Shown here piece after piece: positions 1 to 11,752 of a stretch of 64,000 bases of DNA. The number at the start of each line of letters is the position of its first letter. Positions within the stretch are counted from its first letter, which is position 1. Under the pieces are notes generated by a model that searched no databases, was not told the origin of the DNA, and was given only the letters and a program-made list of their open reading frames with translations. A program made the position numbers and the translations under genes. The stretch covers positions 6,473,277 through 6,537,276 of the forward strand of contig NC_089281.1 in NCBI RefSeq assembly GCF_963678975.1, in the 5' to 3' direction. The DNA is from Dysidea avara. Taxonomy: Eukaryota; Porifera; Demospongiae; Dictyoceratida; Dysideidae.

Positions 1-437
1 CAGCAGTTGTAGTTTTTCGCGAAAATATATGTCCGATGTTTGATACGCCTACATGCGCTTACAGATTTAATAATTACTGAGGCGTACAATCGATTTATAA
101 GCTGAAACTTGGTGGGCTGAACCTTGAGTGATTACCCTAGCTGCATGCCAAATTTCATTCAAATCCGTGCATTTATTGTGCTTTGCGAGCTACAGTCCGA
201 AAATCCATACTTTTGGCCAAAATGTCATGCAATTTGGACACATGCTTATTGGCTCACCAAACACACAGTCCTTGAAGAAATCCTACGAAACTTGGTGGAC
301 TAAATGGTGAGGGTCTAAGGTAATAGCAATGCAAAATGCAAGGGAATACATTAGATAGTTTCTGCGTACGAGTGTCTGAAAATTCCTGGTGGCCAAACAT
401 CGGTGGCTTACGTCTAGTCCACAAAATAAAACACTAA

Positions 438-1118
438 AATCATTGAATATATCAATTGATTTATTGAATATACCAAATAATTTATTGAACATATCAAATA
501 ATTCATTGAATATACCAAATAATTCATTGCACATATCAATGGCAGATCCAGGATGGGGCATTTGGGGCAAAAGCCCCCCCTTGTGGAGGAGCCATAAAGT
601 ACTAAACTTAGTCAGGCCAAGATCAGCTTATAAAACTCACGCAATATGCACATTTTACTAGCATTTATTACAAATTCCAGGCTCAACAAATTCACCTGAA
701 ACCAAAGCAAACCAAAGCTATGAAATTGTCACCCAGCACCTTCATGCGCACTAAGCGCCTCTAAAAACAATTATCGTGCTGCTGTTGTTTAACACATTCA
801 GAGCCTTTTAAACAGCTTTTAAGACTTCACAACTATCTGCAAAGGCCAAAATAGTAAAAATCAACAGTGAGATACTACTAAACGGTGTACTATTTGCTGC
901 TTCAAAAATACAGCAACTAACAATAGAATCTGGCTCTCCCCAACCACCTACAACTTGGCCTGTTTGTGCCCTCCCCTTGCCAACTCCTAGATCCGCCCCT
1001 ACATACCAAATAATTCATTGCACATACCAAATAATTCATTGCACATACCAAATAATTAATTGCACATACCAAATAATTCATAGCACATACCAAATAATTA
1101 ATTGCACATACCAAATAA
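438..1118. repeat. AT-rich minisatellite split by a transposon
   Basis: A roughly 21-22 bp unit of the form CATTGCACATACCAAATAATT is tandemly repeated at about 438-538 and again at about 1001-1118. Units on the left drift (TTGAATATACC, TTGAACATATC), while those on the right are nearly identical. The two blocks are the same array, separated by a foreign insertion at about 539-1000. No coding role is seen; open frames across it are by-products of the repeat. Confidence 0.85.
539..1000. mobile_element. MITE-like insertion, GGCGGATCC-type ends
   Basis: The left end reads TGGCAGATCCAGGATGGGG and the right end, reverse-complemented, reads AGGGGCGGATCTAGGAG. This matches the terminal inverted repeats of the elements at 11432, 25344 and 34005. 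It sits inside the minisatellite, whose units resume directly after it. Unlike its relatives I cannot fix its target-site duplication, because the flanks are themselves repeats. There is no coding capacity. Confidence 0.6.
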
Positions 1119-1165
1119 TCATTTTGAAAACAAATGGCCTACCATAATATATAACACTGTCTTAC

Positions 1166-3608
1166 CATGTCCGCCATAAAGGTGGTATATGCAGCATATG
1201 TGTAGTTCTCATGATGTTCACTGCAGTGCTTGCCTTTCTTGCAACCAGGAATGAGTTTTGCTGCATCAAAATCTTTGCTCTTCTGATTGCAACACCTGAA
1301 TCTGTGTATAAGAGTCAAGGGGTATCACCTAGGAATGCACCGTAAGTAGATCTGCAACTGCAGTCAAATCTTTACTGGGCAAAATTTCTCCTTGAACTGT
1401 GACTTCAACCACCCATCAGTGCTTGAGCGTTTATTCTCAGAGTTCTGACTGTTGCTTTATTCCCTATGCATGCTTGTGCTTGTAACTTAGCACAATAATT
1501 TTTTGGTGTATGCTACCTTCAAGTAGACAAGACGAAAACAGAAAGTTAGGTTTTAATACAATCCTTTTATCATTGAATGAAGGTTTGTTTTCTGTAGCTG
1601 AACGTTCAATTTCTGTAGCTCAAAACCTGTTTACTCATGTGGGTGTTGGACACATGTACCAATAGCTGTGGAAGAATGACTACTGAAGCTTTGTAACATG
1701 TTGTTGGAGATTCTTACATCTTGCAAGTTGTGTATTTTGTAAACTTGGCTTCACATATGTATAGTTTTCAATTGTGGGTTTTAACTCTTATCTCGTCTTG
1801 ACCATTGACCTACTGTGGAGCGATTTTGTGGCCTTCACCATTGCCTTTGTATTTGACTGTCGTTGTAGATCTACCTACAGCAAGAGCCTGTGTGACACCC
1901 CTTTGAAGGTAATCAGTGGCGTAGCTAGCCCAGAAGGATTGGTTGGGCACCACTGTATGTATACAGGCTGCAGCAACCATGATATGTGAAGCACATTTGC
2001 ATGCTGCAGCTAGGAGGTCTGGGGGCATGCACACACACACCCCAAGGAGAATTTTTGAAAATTACAAGCTGAGATTCAATTTGGTGGCATTTTACAGCTA
2101 AAATTTGTCATCTCTAGTAAGACACTAGCTGTACATACATTTTGTTCACATAATAATAGTTTAGTTACGTAGCATGTAGGCGGCTTCATATTGCACCTCG
2201 TATCGCACAATTTAGCTATAGCTAGTTACGTACAGTGAGTACCTGAGTTGGTAGGGTACTGCAACTGATTAGTTGGGCTTGTGCCCTACCAGTACCCACC
2301 TTAGCTATGCCACTGAAGGTAATACCCAACATGTGGCACACACTATCCAACTTACATGTAGTCTCGCGGCGCCCGACCCTAAAAAGAGGGTCTGGTGAAA
2401 CTGTGTACAAAAAGTTTGGCGCTGCTGGAATGTTGGAAGCTCCAATCAGATCGCTCCATTTCAAATTGATTATGTAATGTGTACATTTCAAAAGATTCGC
2501 GGCTTACGGTTAATTACATCCGGTGACTCTGCTGCTTAAACTCATTGAGAAAACAGCCATACAATTCTGTTGTGTTCATTTTAATGTTGAGTAGCGCTAT
2601 TGGTTTGGTGATGCTGTAAGCGGATCTGGTTGAATGGATGTTGTGACGTAAACAGTGCACTTACGTAACACGTAAAACGTCATCCAATAAACATTCCAGA
2701 GCTCAAACTTTTTGTACACAGTTTCACCAGACCCTCTTTTTAGGGTCGGGCGCCGCGAGACTAACTTACATGTAGTCCCAACCTGCACTTTGTAGAGGTG
2801 AAGGATGATACTTACAATAACTTTCGGTACTCTGTGATTCCTTGTACTCCTTCTGGCACTGGACACAGGTCAGAATTGGTTCTGGAACACTTGGAGCACC
2901 ACCTCCAAGCTTGTCTTCAATAGTCTAGAACAAAAATTATAACTGCACCATACTGAGATCTAGTCTCGCGTGCCAGACGGTTTGTGTGGGGGCGGTAAAT
3001 AAACCGTCTGGTCACTGTTGCACACATTCCGGGACCACTGCCGGAATGTTGGCAGAGCCAATCAGATCGCTTCGCGCACTCTGTGACGAAACAACCACTA
3101 ATAATTCAAATTCTTAGTGTAATAAAGAACTGAATCTCGGCTACAGATCACTTTTTCGAAAGTTTAACAACGCCATGGGGTTAGGATCTTTGTTTCCCTA
3201 GTACAGGGCTCTTAAAAGCATTCGTATAAGAACGATCGTGGTTCGCTACGGATTTGTGAAACGACAGAATTGTCGAGGAAGACGTTCAGCAATGTTTCGA
3301 ATACGTCACCAGGACATTACCAGTACAATTATTGTCTTAGTCTGCTCAAAGAGGTGATTGGAACGATTATTGCATCATCCTTGGCGCAAAACAATGCCGT
3401 GATGTAATCTAATTGCATTCCAGTGAGTTCACGGAAAGTGTGCAACAGTGACCAGACGGTTTATTTGCCGCCCCCACACAAACCGTCTGGCACGCGAGAC
3501 TAACTGAGATCGACGAGCATTCATACGTACCTCCAAGCGCAGAATAATGTCCAACTGGTTTCGCCTGATATCTTGCAGGATTTTCTTTATCTCTCCGAGC
3601 TCAGCCAT
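1166..3608 (-). CDS. Small Cys-rich protein, unrecognised (3' end not found)
   Basis: Probable exons: 3531-3608 (starts ATG, 26 codons, helical, begins MAELGEIKKILQDI), 2816-2924 and 1166-1301. Exon 2 carries a CxxC (TCVQCQ). Exon 3, in the frame rich in Cys and His, has CC, GCKKGKHC and EHH, so a zinc-binding module is plausible. The phase between exons 2 and 3 closes if an internal GT donor (GTACAAGG, after QKE) is used; the stronger-looking GTAAGT donor would need a missing exon. Exon 3 ends at a clean GTAAGA donor at 1165, and I could not find the next exon. Two foldback transposons lie in introns 1 and 2. I recognise no family. Confidence 0.45.
1302..2358. other. Intronic/intergenic stretch
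   Basis: This lies between the Cys-rich exon at 1166-1301 and the foldback element at 2359. Short open frames occur on both strands but none shows homology or splice context that I can support. A short CA run sits near 2030. Confidence 0.4.
2359..2763. mobile_element. Foldback MITE, TAGTCTCGCG ends, 9-bp TSD
   Basis: The element starts TAGTCTCGCGGCGCCCGACC and ends with its reverse complement. The inverted arms run through the TTTTTAGGGTC and CAAACTTTTTGTACACAG segments (about 2359-2435 and 2690-2763). It is flanked by the 9-bp direct repeat ACTTACATG at 2350-2358 and 2764-2772. A 9-bp duplication with long inverted ends is typical of Mutator-like elements. It is non-coding and lies in an intron of the Cys-rich gene. 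Confidence 0.9.
2961..3502. mobile_element. Foldback MITE, TAGTCTCGCG ends, 9-bp TSD (second copy)
   Basis: It begins TAGTCTCGCGTGCCAGACGG and ends with the inverse. The arms include GGTTTGTGTGGGGGCGG (2961-3030 against 3440-3502) and are flanked by ACTGAGATC at 2952-2960 and 3503-3511. The first ten terminal bases match the element at 2359 while the subterminal sequence differs, so these are two subfamilies sharing a tip. It lies in intron 1 of the Cys-rich gene. A further tip (TAGTCTCGCGTAGCCAGACCG) is at about 18712. Confidence 0.9.
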
Positions 3609-3654
3609 AATTATTGTTCAATAGCTAGTCCCTCGCTATACTGAAAGGAACAGC

Positions 3655-3702
3655 AGAACGGCAACTTCCTTTCGAGTTCCGGCAACTTCCTTTCGAGTTC
3701 TA
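3655..3702. repeat. Short direct repeat
   Basis: The sequence GGCAACTTCCTTTCGAGTTC occurs twice in tandem just upstream of the first exon of the Cys-rich gene. It could be a promoter-proximal duplication; no function is shown. Confidence 0.7.
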
Positions 3703-5310
3703 AACAAAACGCACCTCCAATGACATCATGTTTATTAATTCTCACGTGCATGTTGTAGATTACTGGCAGATGCACCCAGGGGCGATTACTGAACGCCCCA
3801 AGGAAAATTACATACATACACGTGCACATGATTACAGCTAGTACAGTATTAAGTTATATGTCCAGTAATTGGTTAGTAAATATGTCAATGTTTTCTGACT
3901 CAACTTGATCGCGACTAAATGAGTGTTACGGGGCTACACGTGGTTCTGTCAAAGGAGGTGTTTCAAGCAATTAGGCAAGTGGTTCCAAGGGGCATGCTTA
4001 GAGTATGGGGTTTTCCACTAGAGGTAGGGGACTGTCATGCTACAACTAGTCCCCCCAAAATCAGTTACCCTGGACCACGAGTTGCAGCAACCATACTTGG
4101 TCCCCCAGATGCTGATGAAGACATTGCAGATTGTCAAATTCCAGTAGTCTGAGTGCTACATAACAAAATAAATATATATGGTCAACTTTTAGATGTTGAA
4201 CTGACCTATACAATTAGGCCTGATCACACACACATAGCTACTCATTTGTATCATTAAAAGAATAAGTAAATTATAGCTGATTGCATTGCCTTCATCAGTA
4301 TCACGCAGTATCGTACATGTAATATACCCAGCTAGTCAGTAGCAATAAAACACCAATACTTTACCCAGTAGCTATATGCAACCGGCTAAATCAAGAGGTT
4401 ATTATGAGTACTCATGTAGTTCTGCAGTTGTGAGTCTTACATACAGAATTACATACAAAGGAGTCTGGACCATGTACAATTCATTTGTAAATATTCCTAG
4501 CAGTGCCCATGGGATAGTGCAAGTTTTCACACTAAGCAGCCGTAGGATAGTATTACATGTGGTGACTGTTCAATTATTAAAGTTCAGGGCAGAGGAGGCA
4601 CCTTCATTTAGGGGAGGAGGTGGGTGTAACCAGGGGATGGCATGTAAGCACACTGACATGCCAAGCATTAGTCTGGCGCGGCCACCCTTTGCTAGTAGTT
4701 AGGGTCTGGTGACTCTAGCGTTATGCATCTGTCAGAGTGGAAATGCAAGTAATGGTGAGATGTGGTTGTGCATAATTAGATTGCATCATTATCGTTGATA
4801 TTCATACCAGAAGAGTGAGACAGAAGCCATAGTATCAAAAGGCTTTTTAAAAATATGATGCAATGAATAAATTCTATATACACCACATGTACAAGTGGTG
4901 CATGCTAGCTATGTCCCTGGCGTACATTCACACAAAGGGTCATGGGAAGGACAGAAAATTATACATTTTTGGCCTAAATAAGTGGAAGGTGGAAGGACTT
5001 TTGTAAATGTATTTAATGTATTTATTATCAATCTTACCAGTTAAACACTGGAGGGTGAACACAGAAGGCAGAACCTGTATGTTGTTTACCACTATAACCT
5101 AGGAGCCTAAGCGAAAATCTTTGAGTAAAGTATCCAAAATCAAACTCACATAATATGTGCAACTACATCAGTCAACAGCAGATTTGGAGGGAAATTTTTG
5201 TGCACTATTTTGGAAGATATAATAGTAGAAGTTATGCTATAATTGGAAAGATGATGGAAAGGGGAAGGGCTAAGTTCTTCTAAGGATAAGTGGTTGAAAG
5301 AAATAGTGGA
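3703..5310. other. Gene-free stretch
   Basis: No exon with family signal or repeat structure is seen. Open frames at 3919-4152 and 4376-4702 have no recognisable domain and no supporting splice context. Confidence 0.4.
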
Positions 5311-6430
5311 AAGCTGTTATAATTGAAGTGCTCTAATAGAACAGTCAACTACTCTAGCAGTACATAGGGCTCACTAGTCAGGAGAAAACTACCAGTGTGT
5401 GAGCTGAAATTTAATCCATTCTCCTTGACCTCTACACTAGCTCCATTGTACCAAATATCCCACCATACCAATGTTGAAATTCCAATACCTTTTCTGGTGA
5501 AATATTACAACTCTTGTTTGGTGCTTTGTTAGCTACTGTATAGTGGAAAAGTTTAATGTGGGAAAATTTTGATGATTTATATTGCAACATTGAAGTATTC
5601 ATCAAAGTTTCACTCAAATGCTTGATTGTCTGATTTGTCAAAATATTCCCTTATCAAATATTTGTGTTCAATAATTAGTATGATGTGTCTCACTTTATCC
5701 CCTTTGCAGCCACCTGTCACATGTTCCACTGGCACTGCTTTGAAAAGTTTTTGATTGTACGTTTTGCATACAGGAGTTGTTCTACTGTTTGTAGCTATGT
5801 CATGTGGTTGTCAGTGATGTGCAATGTATCTATGATTTTTTAACGTTGCATCAAACTTCTATATCAACAATGTTGATTTTGATTAGTTGATACTTTGCCA
5901 TAATTGTTGACATATTTTGATTAAGTTACAGCTATTTGGTGTACATGTGTGCCACACAATTGTACTGTGGAATCTATAGACATGTGTACCACTTTCCTAG
6001 ACTTGTTATTACTTCTATGCAATAGTTTTAGAGTATAAATTGTAGATTTATAAATATTGGCCTCCCACACAATAAATCCACCCACATAATTAATAAATAA
6101 TCAAAACTTCTATATTTTACTAATTATTGTATCAAAATCCAGGTATCACACAGTACTAATTTTAACTCAAAATAAAATCATACAAAGTGCGTGCTGTAAA
6201 CACCAAAAGCTCATCAAAGTTAAGGGACTGAAGCTTCCTGCTCAGCAAATACAGAGATCACCACACATCCCTCGACTGAATCATTTTATTGCTTCTTGTT
6301 ATACTGTATTTATAGTAACAAAGGAGTGGACAGCCAAAGTTTCAAAGAAGAAATTAAGTTTCACCTATACTGAACAAAATTAATTTATGCACAAACAATA
6401 GGCAAATTTCATAATAAGGCTTTGTAACAT
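5311..6430. repeat. Duplicated segment, copy A
   Basis: This aligns by eye over its whole length with 19969-21020. Both begin GCTGTTATAATTGAAGT, continue with CTCTAATAGAACAGTCAACTACTCTA, and share the block from TCACATGTTCCACTGGCACTG to TAATCCACCCACATAATTAATA. Small indels and substitutions separate the two. It is non-coding. Kinase C-tail fragments follow both copies, so this looks like part of one larger duplication. Confidence 0.85.
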
Positions 6431-6599
6431 ATAATAATAACTGTTACCCCTAGCAACCTGATTTTGCATAATATGTAGGCGACAATATCTAAAGTAACTT
6501 CTCCAAATTGTAAAGGATAGCATGTAATGTGTCACAAGATATGAATGACACCTTGAAGTTGTAGTTTTCCCATACAGACAGACTAATTAGTAGAGCGGC

Positions 6600-7083
6600 A
6601 TAGCACCAAAAATGGGACGGCATTTCGTGTACTTTGTGATACAATTATGAAACTTTCCACACAAATTGTGCTCCTCGTGACATATGTTTTTTGATATAGA
6701 GCCATCACAGATTTGACCTTTGGTGACCTTTAGAGCCATTTTTCACTGAAAATTAATCATTTTTGTCTTTATCTCCCTGAGGCATTAGTTAAAACATGGT
6801 ATCAAATTAAAGGTGTTGATCTAAGGCTATATTGACTTTTGTTTGAAGCTCTTATCTCATTCCACTACAAAGTTATGATCATTTTTGTAAGTCATAAAAT
6901 TCTTTGCCCTTGGGGTGTAAATTACTAATGGGCGAGTAATTCATAGAATTTCATGCAAAATGATGCCTGAGGGAGATAAAAACAAAACTATGAAATTTTC
7001 AATACAAAAATGGCTGTAAAGGTCACCAAAGGTCAAATATGCGATGGCTCTATATCCAAAAAATTATGTCACAAGGAGTACAA
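6600..7083. mobile_element. Foldback element with about 120-bp arms
   Basis: The left arm at about 6665-6790 (GTGCTCCTCGTGACATA, then GATATAGAGCCATC, TTTGACCTTTGGTGACCTTT and ATCTCCCTGAGGCAT) is matched in reverse complement by 6960-7083. The spacer is about 170 bp. I cannot assign a target-site duplication with confidence. It is probably a non-autonomous DNA transposon. Confidence 0.7.
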
Positions 7084-7084
7084 C

Positions 7085-7560
7085 ATATATTATTATTATT
7101 ATTTGTTAATTGGTACAAGGAAGACAAAGTCTTATAAAAACCAATGTCAAATACATCTAAATAAAATCAAACCGGCGGTCATCAGTACATTAGGTGCAGA
7201 TACAATTTCGTGGGGTAAGGTGTTCCAATCATTGACGATTCTCTGTGAAAAACTATGACCTCTAATAGCAGTGTTGAAGCGATTTTTGTAAAGTTTGAGT
7301 CCATTTGATCGGATGGGGTTGGTATTAACAGTAAAAAAATAGTCTTTGTCCACAGATACTAAATTGTTCAGGATTTCGTATATAAGTCATAATCAGATCC
7401 ATTCTGGTTCAACAGTAAAATAAGCTGAGTTCTTGGAGTCTTTCAGAGTATGTCAAATTATGGAAGGAGGGTATAAGTTTTGTGGCTCTTCTTTGAACTG
7501 CTTCTAATTTACTGATGTTTTTCATAAGATGAGGATATGGAAAGTTACATATAATTGTAT
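7085..7560 (-). pseudogene. 5'-truncated LINE, reverse transcriptase C-terminal tail
   Basis: Read on the minus strand, the sequence gives the C-terminal tail typical of jockey/CR1-like LINE polymerases: KLEAVQRRATKLIPSF, then LTYSERLQEL, then a second frame with FNTAIRGHSFSQRIVNDWN. At least one in-frame stop or shift separates the two parts. The 3' end carries a short ATT repeat (about 7084-7105), as LINE tails often do. Only the last 150 or so codons remain. It sits immediately before a kinase fragment in duplicated segment A and is absent from copy B. Confidence 0.8.
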
Positions 7561-7948
7561 CAAAAAATGCACAACTATCGCACTATGCCAATCTACTAAA
7601 TTGATTTTCACAAAAACTATCTCATATATATATATATACACATCATAAAAATGTGCGTTTGTATATGAAAATCCCTTAAATTGTTCTTGGTTAAGCTTCT
7701 GGTTCTGGAGAACAATTGACTGGACCATCATGGAAATATTTATTCCTTCTCTAGCTACATACCAACTAGCTAACTACAACAATAATAGCTAACATTTTGT
7801 AGTTTATACCTTTTCTGAGGGGAGGAGTGATCTTCTGCTGTTCTAATTCTAACCAGTAGTAGACTTGTAAAACATGTACTCTTTTAATGTCTTCTTCACC
7901 ATTAATTACACAGGATGACAACCAAGTCTCTGTTGTGGGTCTCTGCAT
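7561..7948 (-). pseudogene. PKC-like kinase C-terminal tail, broken copy 1
   Basis: The minus strand encodes parts of an AGC-kinase C-terminus. About 7790-7948 gives remnants of the RDPQQRLG..GEEDIK..F segment ending EQQKITPPLRKGINYKM. About 7600-7735 gives NQEQFKGFSYTN, the turn and hydrophobic-motif region (FxxFS[YF]). The matching copy at 23470-23822 is better preserved. Frame breaks and a missing catalytic core show it is not functional. Confidence 0.75.
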
Positions 7949-7954
7949 AACAAC

Positions 7955-8014
7955 TCAGTGTGTCTGTGTCTGTGTCTGTGTGTCTGTGTCTGTGTCTGTG
8001 TGTCTGTGTCTGTG
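7955..8014 (+). repeat. TGTGTC microsatellite
   Basis: The run alternates TGTGTCTGTGTC units. Confidence 0.9.
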
Positions 8015-8360
8015 TTTGACACATCATTGACTATTGTGAAATAGTTAACACACCTACATTGACTATTCTAGCTATTCAAGCATCAATATAGACTGTTCTG
8101 AGAAGGGTTACACACCACCATTGACTATTAACTACATCTACTTGATATTTGATACATCATTGACTATTGTGAGATGGTTTACACATCACCATTGACTAGT
8201 AAAGCTTCTTGATGTTTGATACACCACCTTTGTCTGTTGTAGCTACTAATGTTTGATGGATCACCATTGACTATTATGAGATGGTTTACATGACACTATT
8301 GACTAGTCTAGCTACTTGATGCTTGATACATCATTGACTATAGTGTGATACCACTTCAAG
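8010..8360. repeat. Degenerate minisatellite, about 65 bp unit
   Basis: Repeats contain TTGATACATCATTGACTATT, then GTGAGATGGTTTACACATCA, then CCATTGACTAGTCTAGCTAC. At least four diverged units can be followed. It is non-coding. Confidence 0.75.
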
Positions 8361-8514
8361 TGATTGAAGCACCAACACTGAATACTCTATCTATTGTACA
8401 TGCAGAATATACAGTAATCATGCAGACATCAAGCCAGTAGTCCGATGATTGTGTTCTGCTGCAAATTTTGAATGTACTATGATTGAGAAGTGAGGAAATT
8501 AAGAGGTTAATGCA

Positions 8515-9840
8515 GTAGAAACTATAGTCCGTTCTTTGGTGCCAACATATTATACGGTAAGTTTTCTTCAATAATGTTTTGTCCTAAATAGTACTTCTGC
8601 ATTGGATTCCTCATGCAGGCTTTTTTGGCAGAATAGTTTAAAATTTAAGTTTAAATTTTACCTATCTGAAAGAAATAAAGTAACTGAGCAATTATTGGTA
8701 GTTTCAGTTTTACTGGTGGTGCACACTGTGATGAGCTGCATACTATGTGTTTACTTTCTACTCTTGCTTCTCCAAACCAAGTACAAGTTTGTATACTGGA
8801 GTATTAACTATAGGTCCCTGAATCACCCTGTGTTAAAATAGTATGATGTGATTTTGTATTTTTTTTTGCACTTTTGGTCACTGTAGCTTGCATGGAGTTT
8901 GTCAACAAGATCAGAGCCTCATCCATGCTTGTGTAGTTTGATTTTACCTGCCTTGTTGCTGTAATGTACACCTATATCTGCATCCAGGCCCGATAGTGTC
9001 TTGTGCTTCAGGTAAGTCAGCAGCAGCAGTTAAGATGGAGTGGTATGTCATAAAGATGTGTTTGGTGAGTAGTGGTATGTGTCAGGTGTGTAGTAAATAT
9101 AGTAACTGTTCTATCAGGTTTATTTTACTTTATTAAATGAATTATGTAAGGAAAGAGTTTGTGTGTTGAAACTCTAGTCCATTCTTTGGTATGGTATCTA
9201 TTATTTGATTGTTTTATCCTCAATATGATTTCTTGCATTGCATGGGTCCCTCATGCAGGCATATATTTTTGTTGGGAAGTGTTAACAAAGTTAAATTGAG
9301 CAGTATGAAAATATAACTGACATATTGTGGGTATAGTATTAGTTCCAAGGTTAAACCACTGGTGGTGCACACATACCACATGCTTTAATAATTATAATAT
9401 TATGCATTTACTTTGTAATTTCTTTATTTCTTTACTTTATCCTCTTGCTTCTACAGTACAAGTTTGTACACTGGAGTTATCAACAATTCCAGTGAATCAC
9501 CTTATGTTACAGCCTGTTTTTATCACCCTAACAAGATAACTGCTTCACCCATTCTAGTGTAATATTTTTAAATTTAATACATTGCCTTGTTGTAGCAGCA
9601 TACATTTAAATCGGCATCCAAGGTGGTTAGTGCCTTTTGCTTCAAATAAGCCAAGGAAAAGGGCCATGATGGAGTGGTGTGTCATAACAAAGTAGTTGGT
9701 GTGTAGTGGCATGTGTCAGTGTGACAGGAAATGTAGTGAACATGTTGATCTAATGGTGACTGTTCTATTAGGTATATTTGACTTTTGTTGCTCTGGTAGG
9801 TAGTTGAATTTCTAGGTATAAAAATGTCTTCTTTCAGTTC
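8515..9840. repeat. Tandem duplication of an approximately 650-bp non-coding unit
   Basis: Unit 1 (about 8515-9165) and unit 2 (about 9166-9840) share landmarks in the same order: CTAGTCC[AG]TTCTTTGGT, TCCTCATGCAGGC, GGTGGTGCACAC, TACTCTTGCTTCT, GTACAAGTTTGTA and GAATCACCYTRTGTTA. They then share a TAGTGCCTT/GTGTCTTGTG segment and GGAGTGGTRTGTCATAA. The units have diverged well beyond assembly artefact. No function is visible. Confidence 0.75.
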
Positions 9841-10785
9841 ACAGGACTTTACAGGTGTGCACAACTACTCAATCAAACCAGAGTAGAATACTGCTGCCAT
9901 CCGTACTAGATTTTAAATAAGGACAGAGTGGCTTGACTTTGAAAATATGGACAGGGTGTATTTATGATACATAATGTCGTGTGATCATATATTACACAAA
10001 ATAAGAATCCTCAATCACTTACCATATTGATGCCTATAAAATTTATAAGTATCACTGGGTTGTATTCCCTCAACTGCACAACATATATTATATCTATCTA
10101 CATCAGTGAATAAATTTAGAAATACATAATATGTTTGTATGCAGTGAGATACAGTGTACATGGTAATCTTACCATAATATTATAACACATCTAGTAAACT
10201 CTACCAAGCAGATGCCACCTTGACATTAAAGTGACCGGTGCATGAACTTTACCCTGGTGCACCCTACCACCTTAAGTGGTGATTCTAGACCTGGGGGAGA
10301 AATACTGTTGCATATAGATTTAGTATAAATTGGAGTTTTGAGGGAGTGGGGGAATGTAAATTAACACTTATGCTGTTTGATTTCTGCAATTTAAAGGCTT
10401 AAAATGGTTTAATTGATAATTGTTAAGAATGCTAAGAACAATGGTCTATCTATAGCTATAGCTGTCCTATAGTTTAGGTAATTCATTGTTCAGCAAGGGA
10501 AGGAGGCACATGTCTCTCCAGGCCCATTTCCTTAGAATAGCCTATGCTACCAACTCTCAGATTACGCGGGATCAGATCCCAGGGGTAGCTCACCCCCTTC
10601 CCTCTACCTAGTGCACACACTTACTCTACTCGTGCATACACTTATTCTACTGAGTCTGTGAGTGAAGCATATAGCTATAAGGGAAGCCTCAGCCTAGACG
10701 GAAGGAAGGAAGGGGAGATGCATTCAATGTGCTTCTTTTAAAGGAGGATAAGCTAATATCGCGATGGTGTGTAGAAACCTTATTG
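9841..10785. other. Gene-free stretch
   Basis: Nothing identifiable is seen apart from AT-rich sequence and an isolated GGAAGGAAGGAAGG run near 10700. Confidence 0.4.
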
Positions 10786-11003
10786 CAGGCCTGCCAACCT
10801 GGAAAGTAAAAAAATCTTGAGATTTCTGTACCTTTATTGTAGTATTGCAGTGTGTAGTAAAAAAAACTGGTAGATGCTATGCTGAGACCAAAAAAAAAAA
10901 GGTCTCGACTTTTCTCAAAAACCGTGAGATTCGATCTGCTGCCCTTGAGCAGGGTAGTGAAACCGTGAGACTCACGGTAAACCCGTGAGAGTTGGCAGGC
11001 CTG
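10786..11003. mobile_element. MITE, CAGGCCTGCCAAC ends, 6-bp TSD
   Basis: It begins CAGGCCTGCCAACCT and ends AGTTGGCAGGCCTG (inverted), flanked by TTATTG at 10780-10785 and 11004-11009. Internal CCGTGAGA and GTGAGACTCACGG palindromes add structure. The length is 218 bp. The superfamily is uncertain from a 6-bp duplication alone. Confidence 0.8.
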
Positions 11004-11009
11004 TTATTG

Positions 11010-11431
11010 TAACTGAGAGCAGTGTAATAACGTGGCTTCAATTAATTGGCCAATTAACGCTGGGTGGCCACATAAGCCAAGCAACCAGATATGGTAGTTT
11101 CAACTTTGGAAATTGGATTTGGTGAAATAATAGAATGATGGAAAGATAGCTACCTCTATCCATATGATCCATTTGTTACTGTGACAGACATTGACTTATG
11201 AGGACATGTCTCAGATTCAAAATCATAAACTAAACTGTATAATGGCGGTGGAGAGTTGCAATCAATCCAGTAGTGAAAATATAGTTGCTTGTAACCTTTG
11301 AGATGATGTTTCTTCCTGTGGGGCATGTGATTAGTTGGATATGATACGTAGCTCATATTTAGTTACTTAATGAAGCATCTGCCACACAGAGGAATGTGGT
11401 GTGCTCAACATAACAATGCATATAGACTGAT
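11010..11431. other. Gene-free stretch
   Basis: No supported feature is seen between the two flanking MITEs. Confidence 0.4.
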
Positions 11432-11747
11432 CAGTGGCGGATTTAGGGGGGTTTCAAGGTTTCCACGGAAACCCCCTTTGAAAAATGATTGCATAACAAT
11501 TAAATGTTTTAATTATTGCGGCGTGCGCCTCGATCGAAATACTCTAATAGAGCAGTCACAGTAGTTATTAAAGCAATGTGTAGCAAGTTATTTAAGGTGT
11601 TTTATGTGTTGTGACCTTTTTTTTCTTTTTTGGTCTCACCTTGCCAAACCAGACAATGTAGTGCAGACTTTTGCATATCTCATGTCAGTGTATATCTCCA
11701 CCTTCTAAACTGGAAACCCCCTTTATAAATTCCTAGATCCGTCACTG
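11432..11747. mobile_element. MITE, CAGTGGCGGAT ends, 5-bp TSD
   Basis: It starts CAGTGGCGGATTTAGGGGGG and ends GGATCTAGG..-type inverse (AGATCCGTCACTG). It is flanked by CTGAT at 11427-11431 and 11748-11752. Subterminal GGAAACCCCCTTT blocks are inverted at both ends. It contains ACTCTAATAGAGCAGTCA at 11541. It belongs to the family of 25344-25620 and 34005-34325. Confidence 0.9.
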
Positions 11748-11752
11748 CTGAT

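Noticed and set aside
438-1118. CRISPR-like regular repeats
   Set aside because: Units are contiguous with no unique spacers, and the DNA is animal nuclear. This is a minisatellite.
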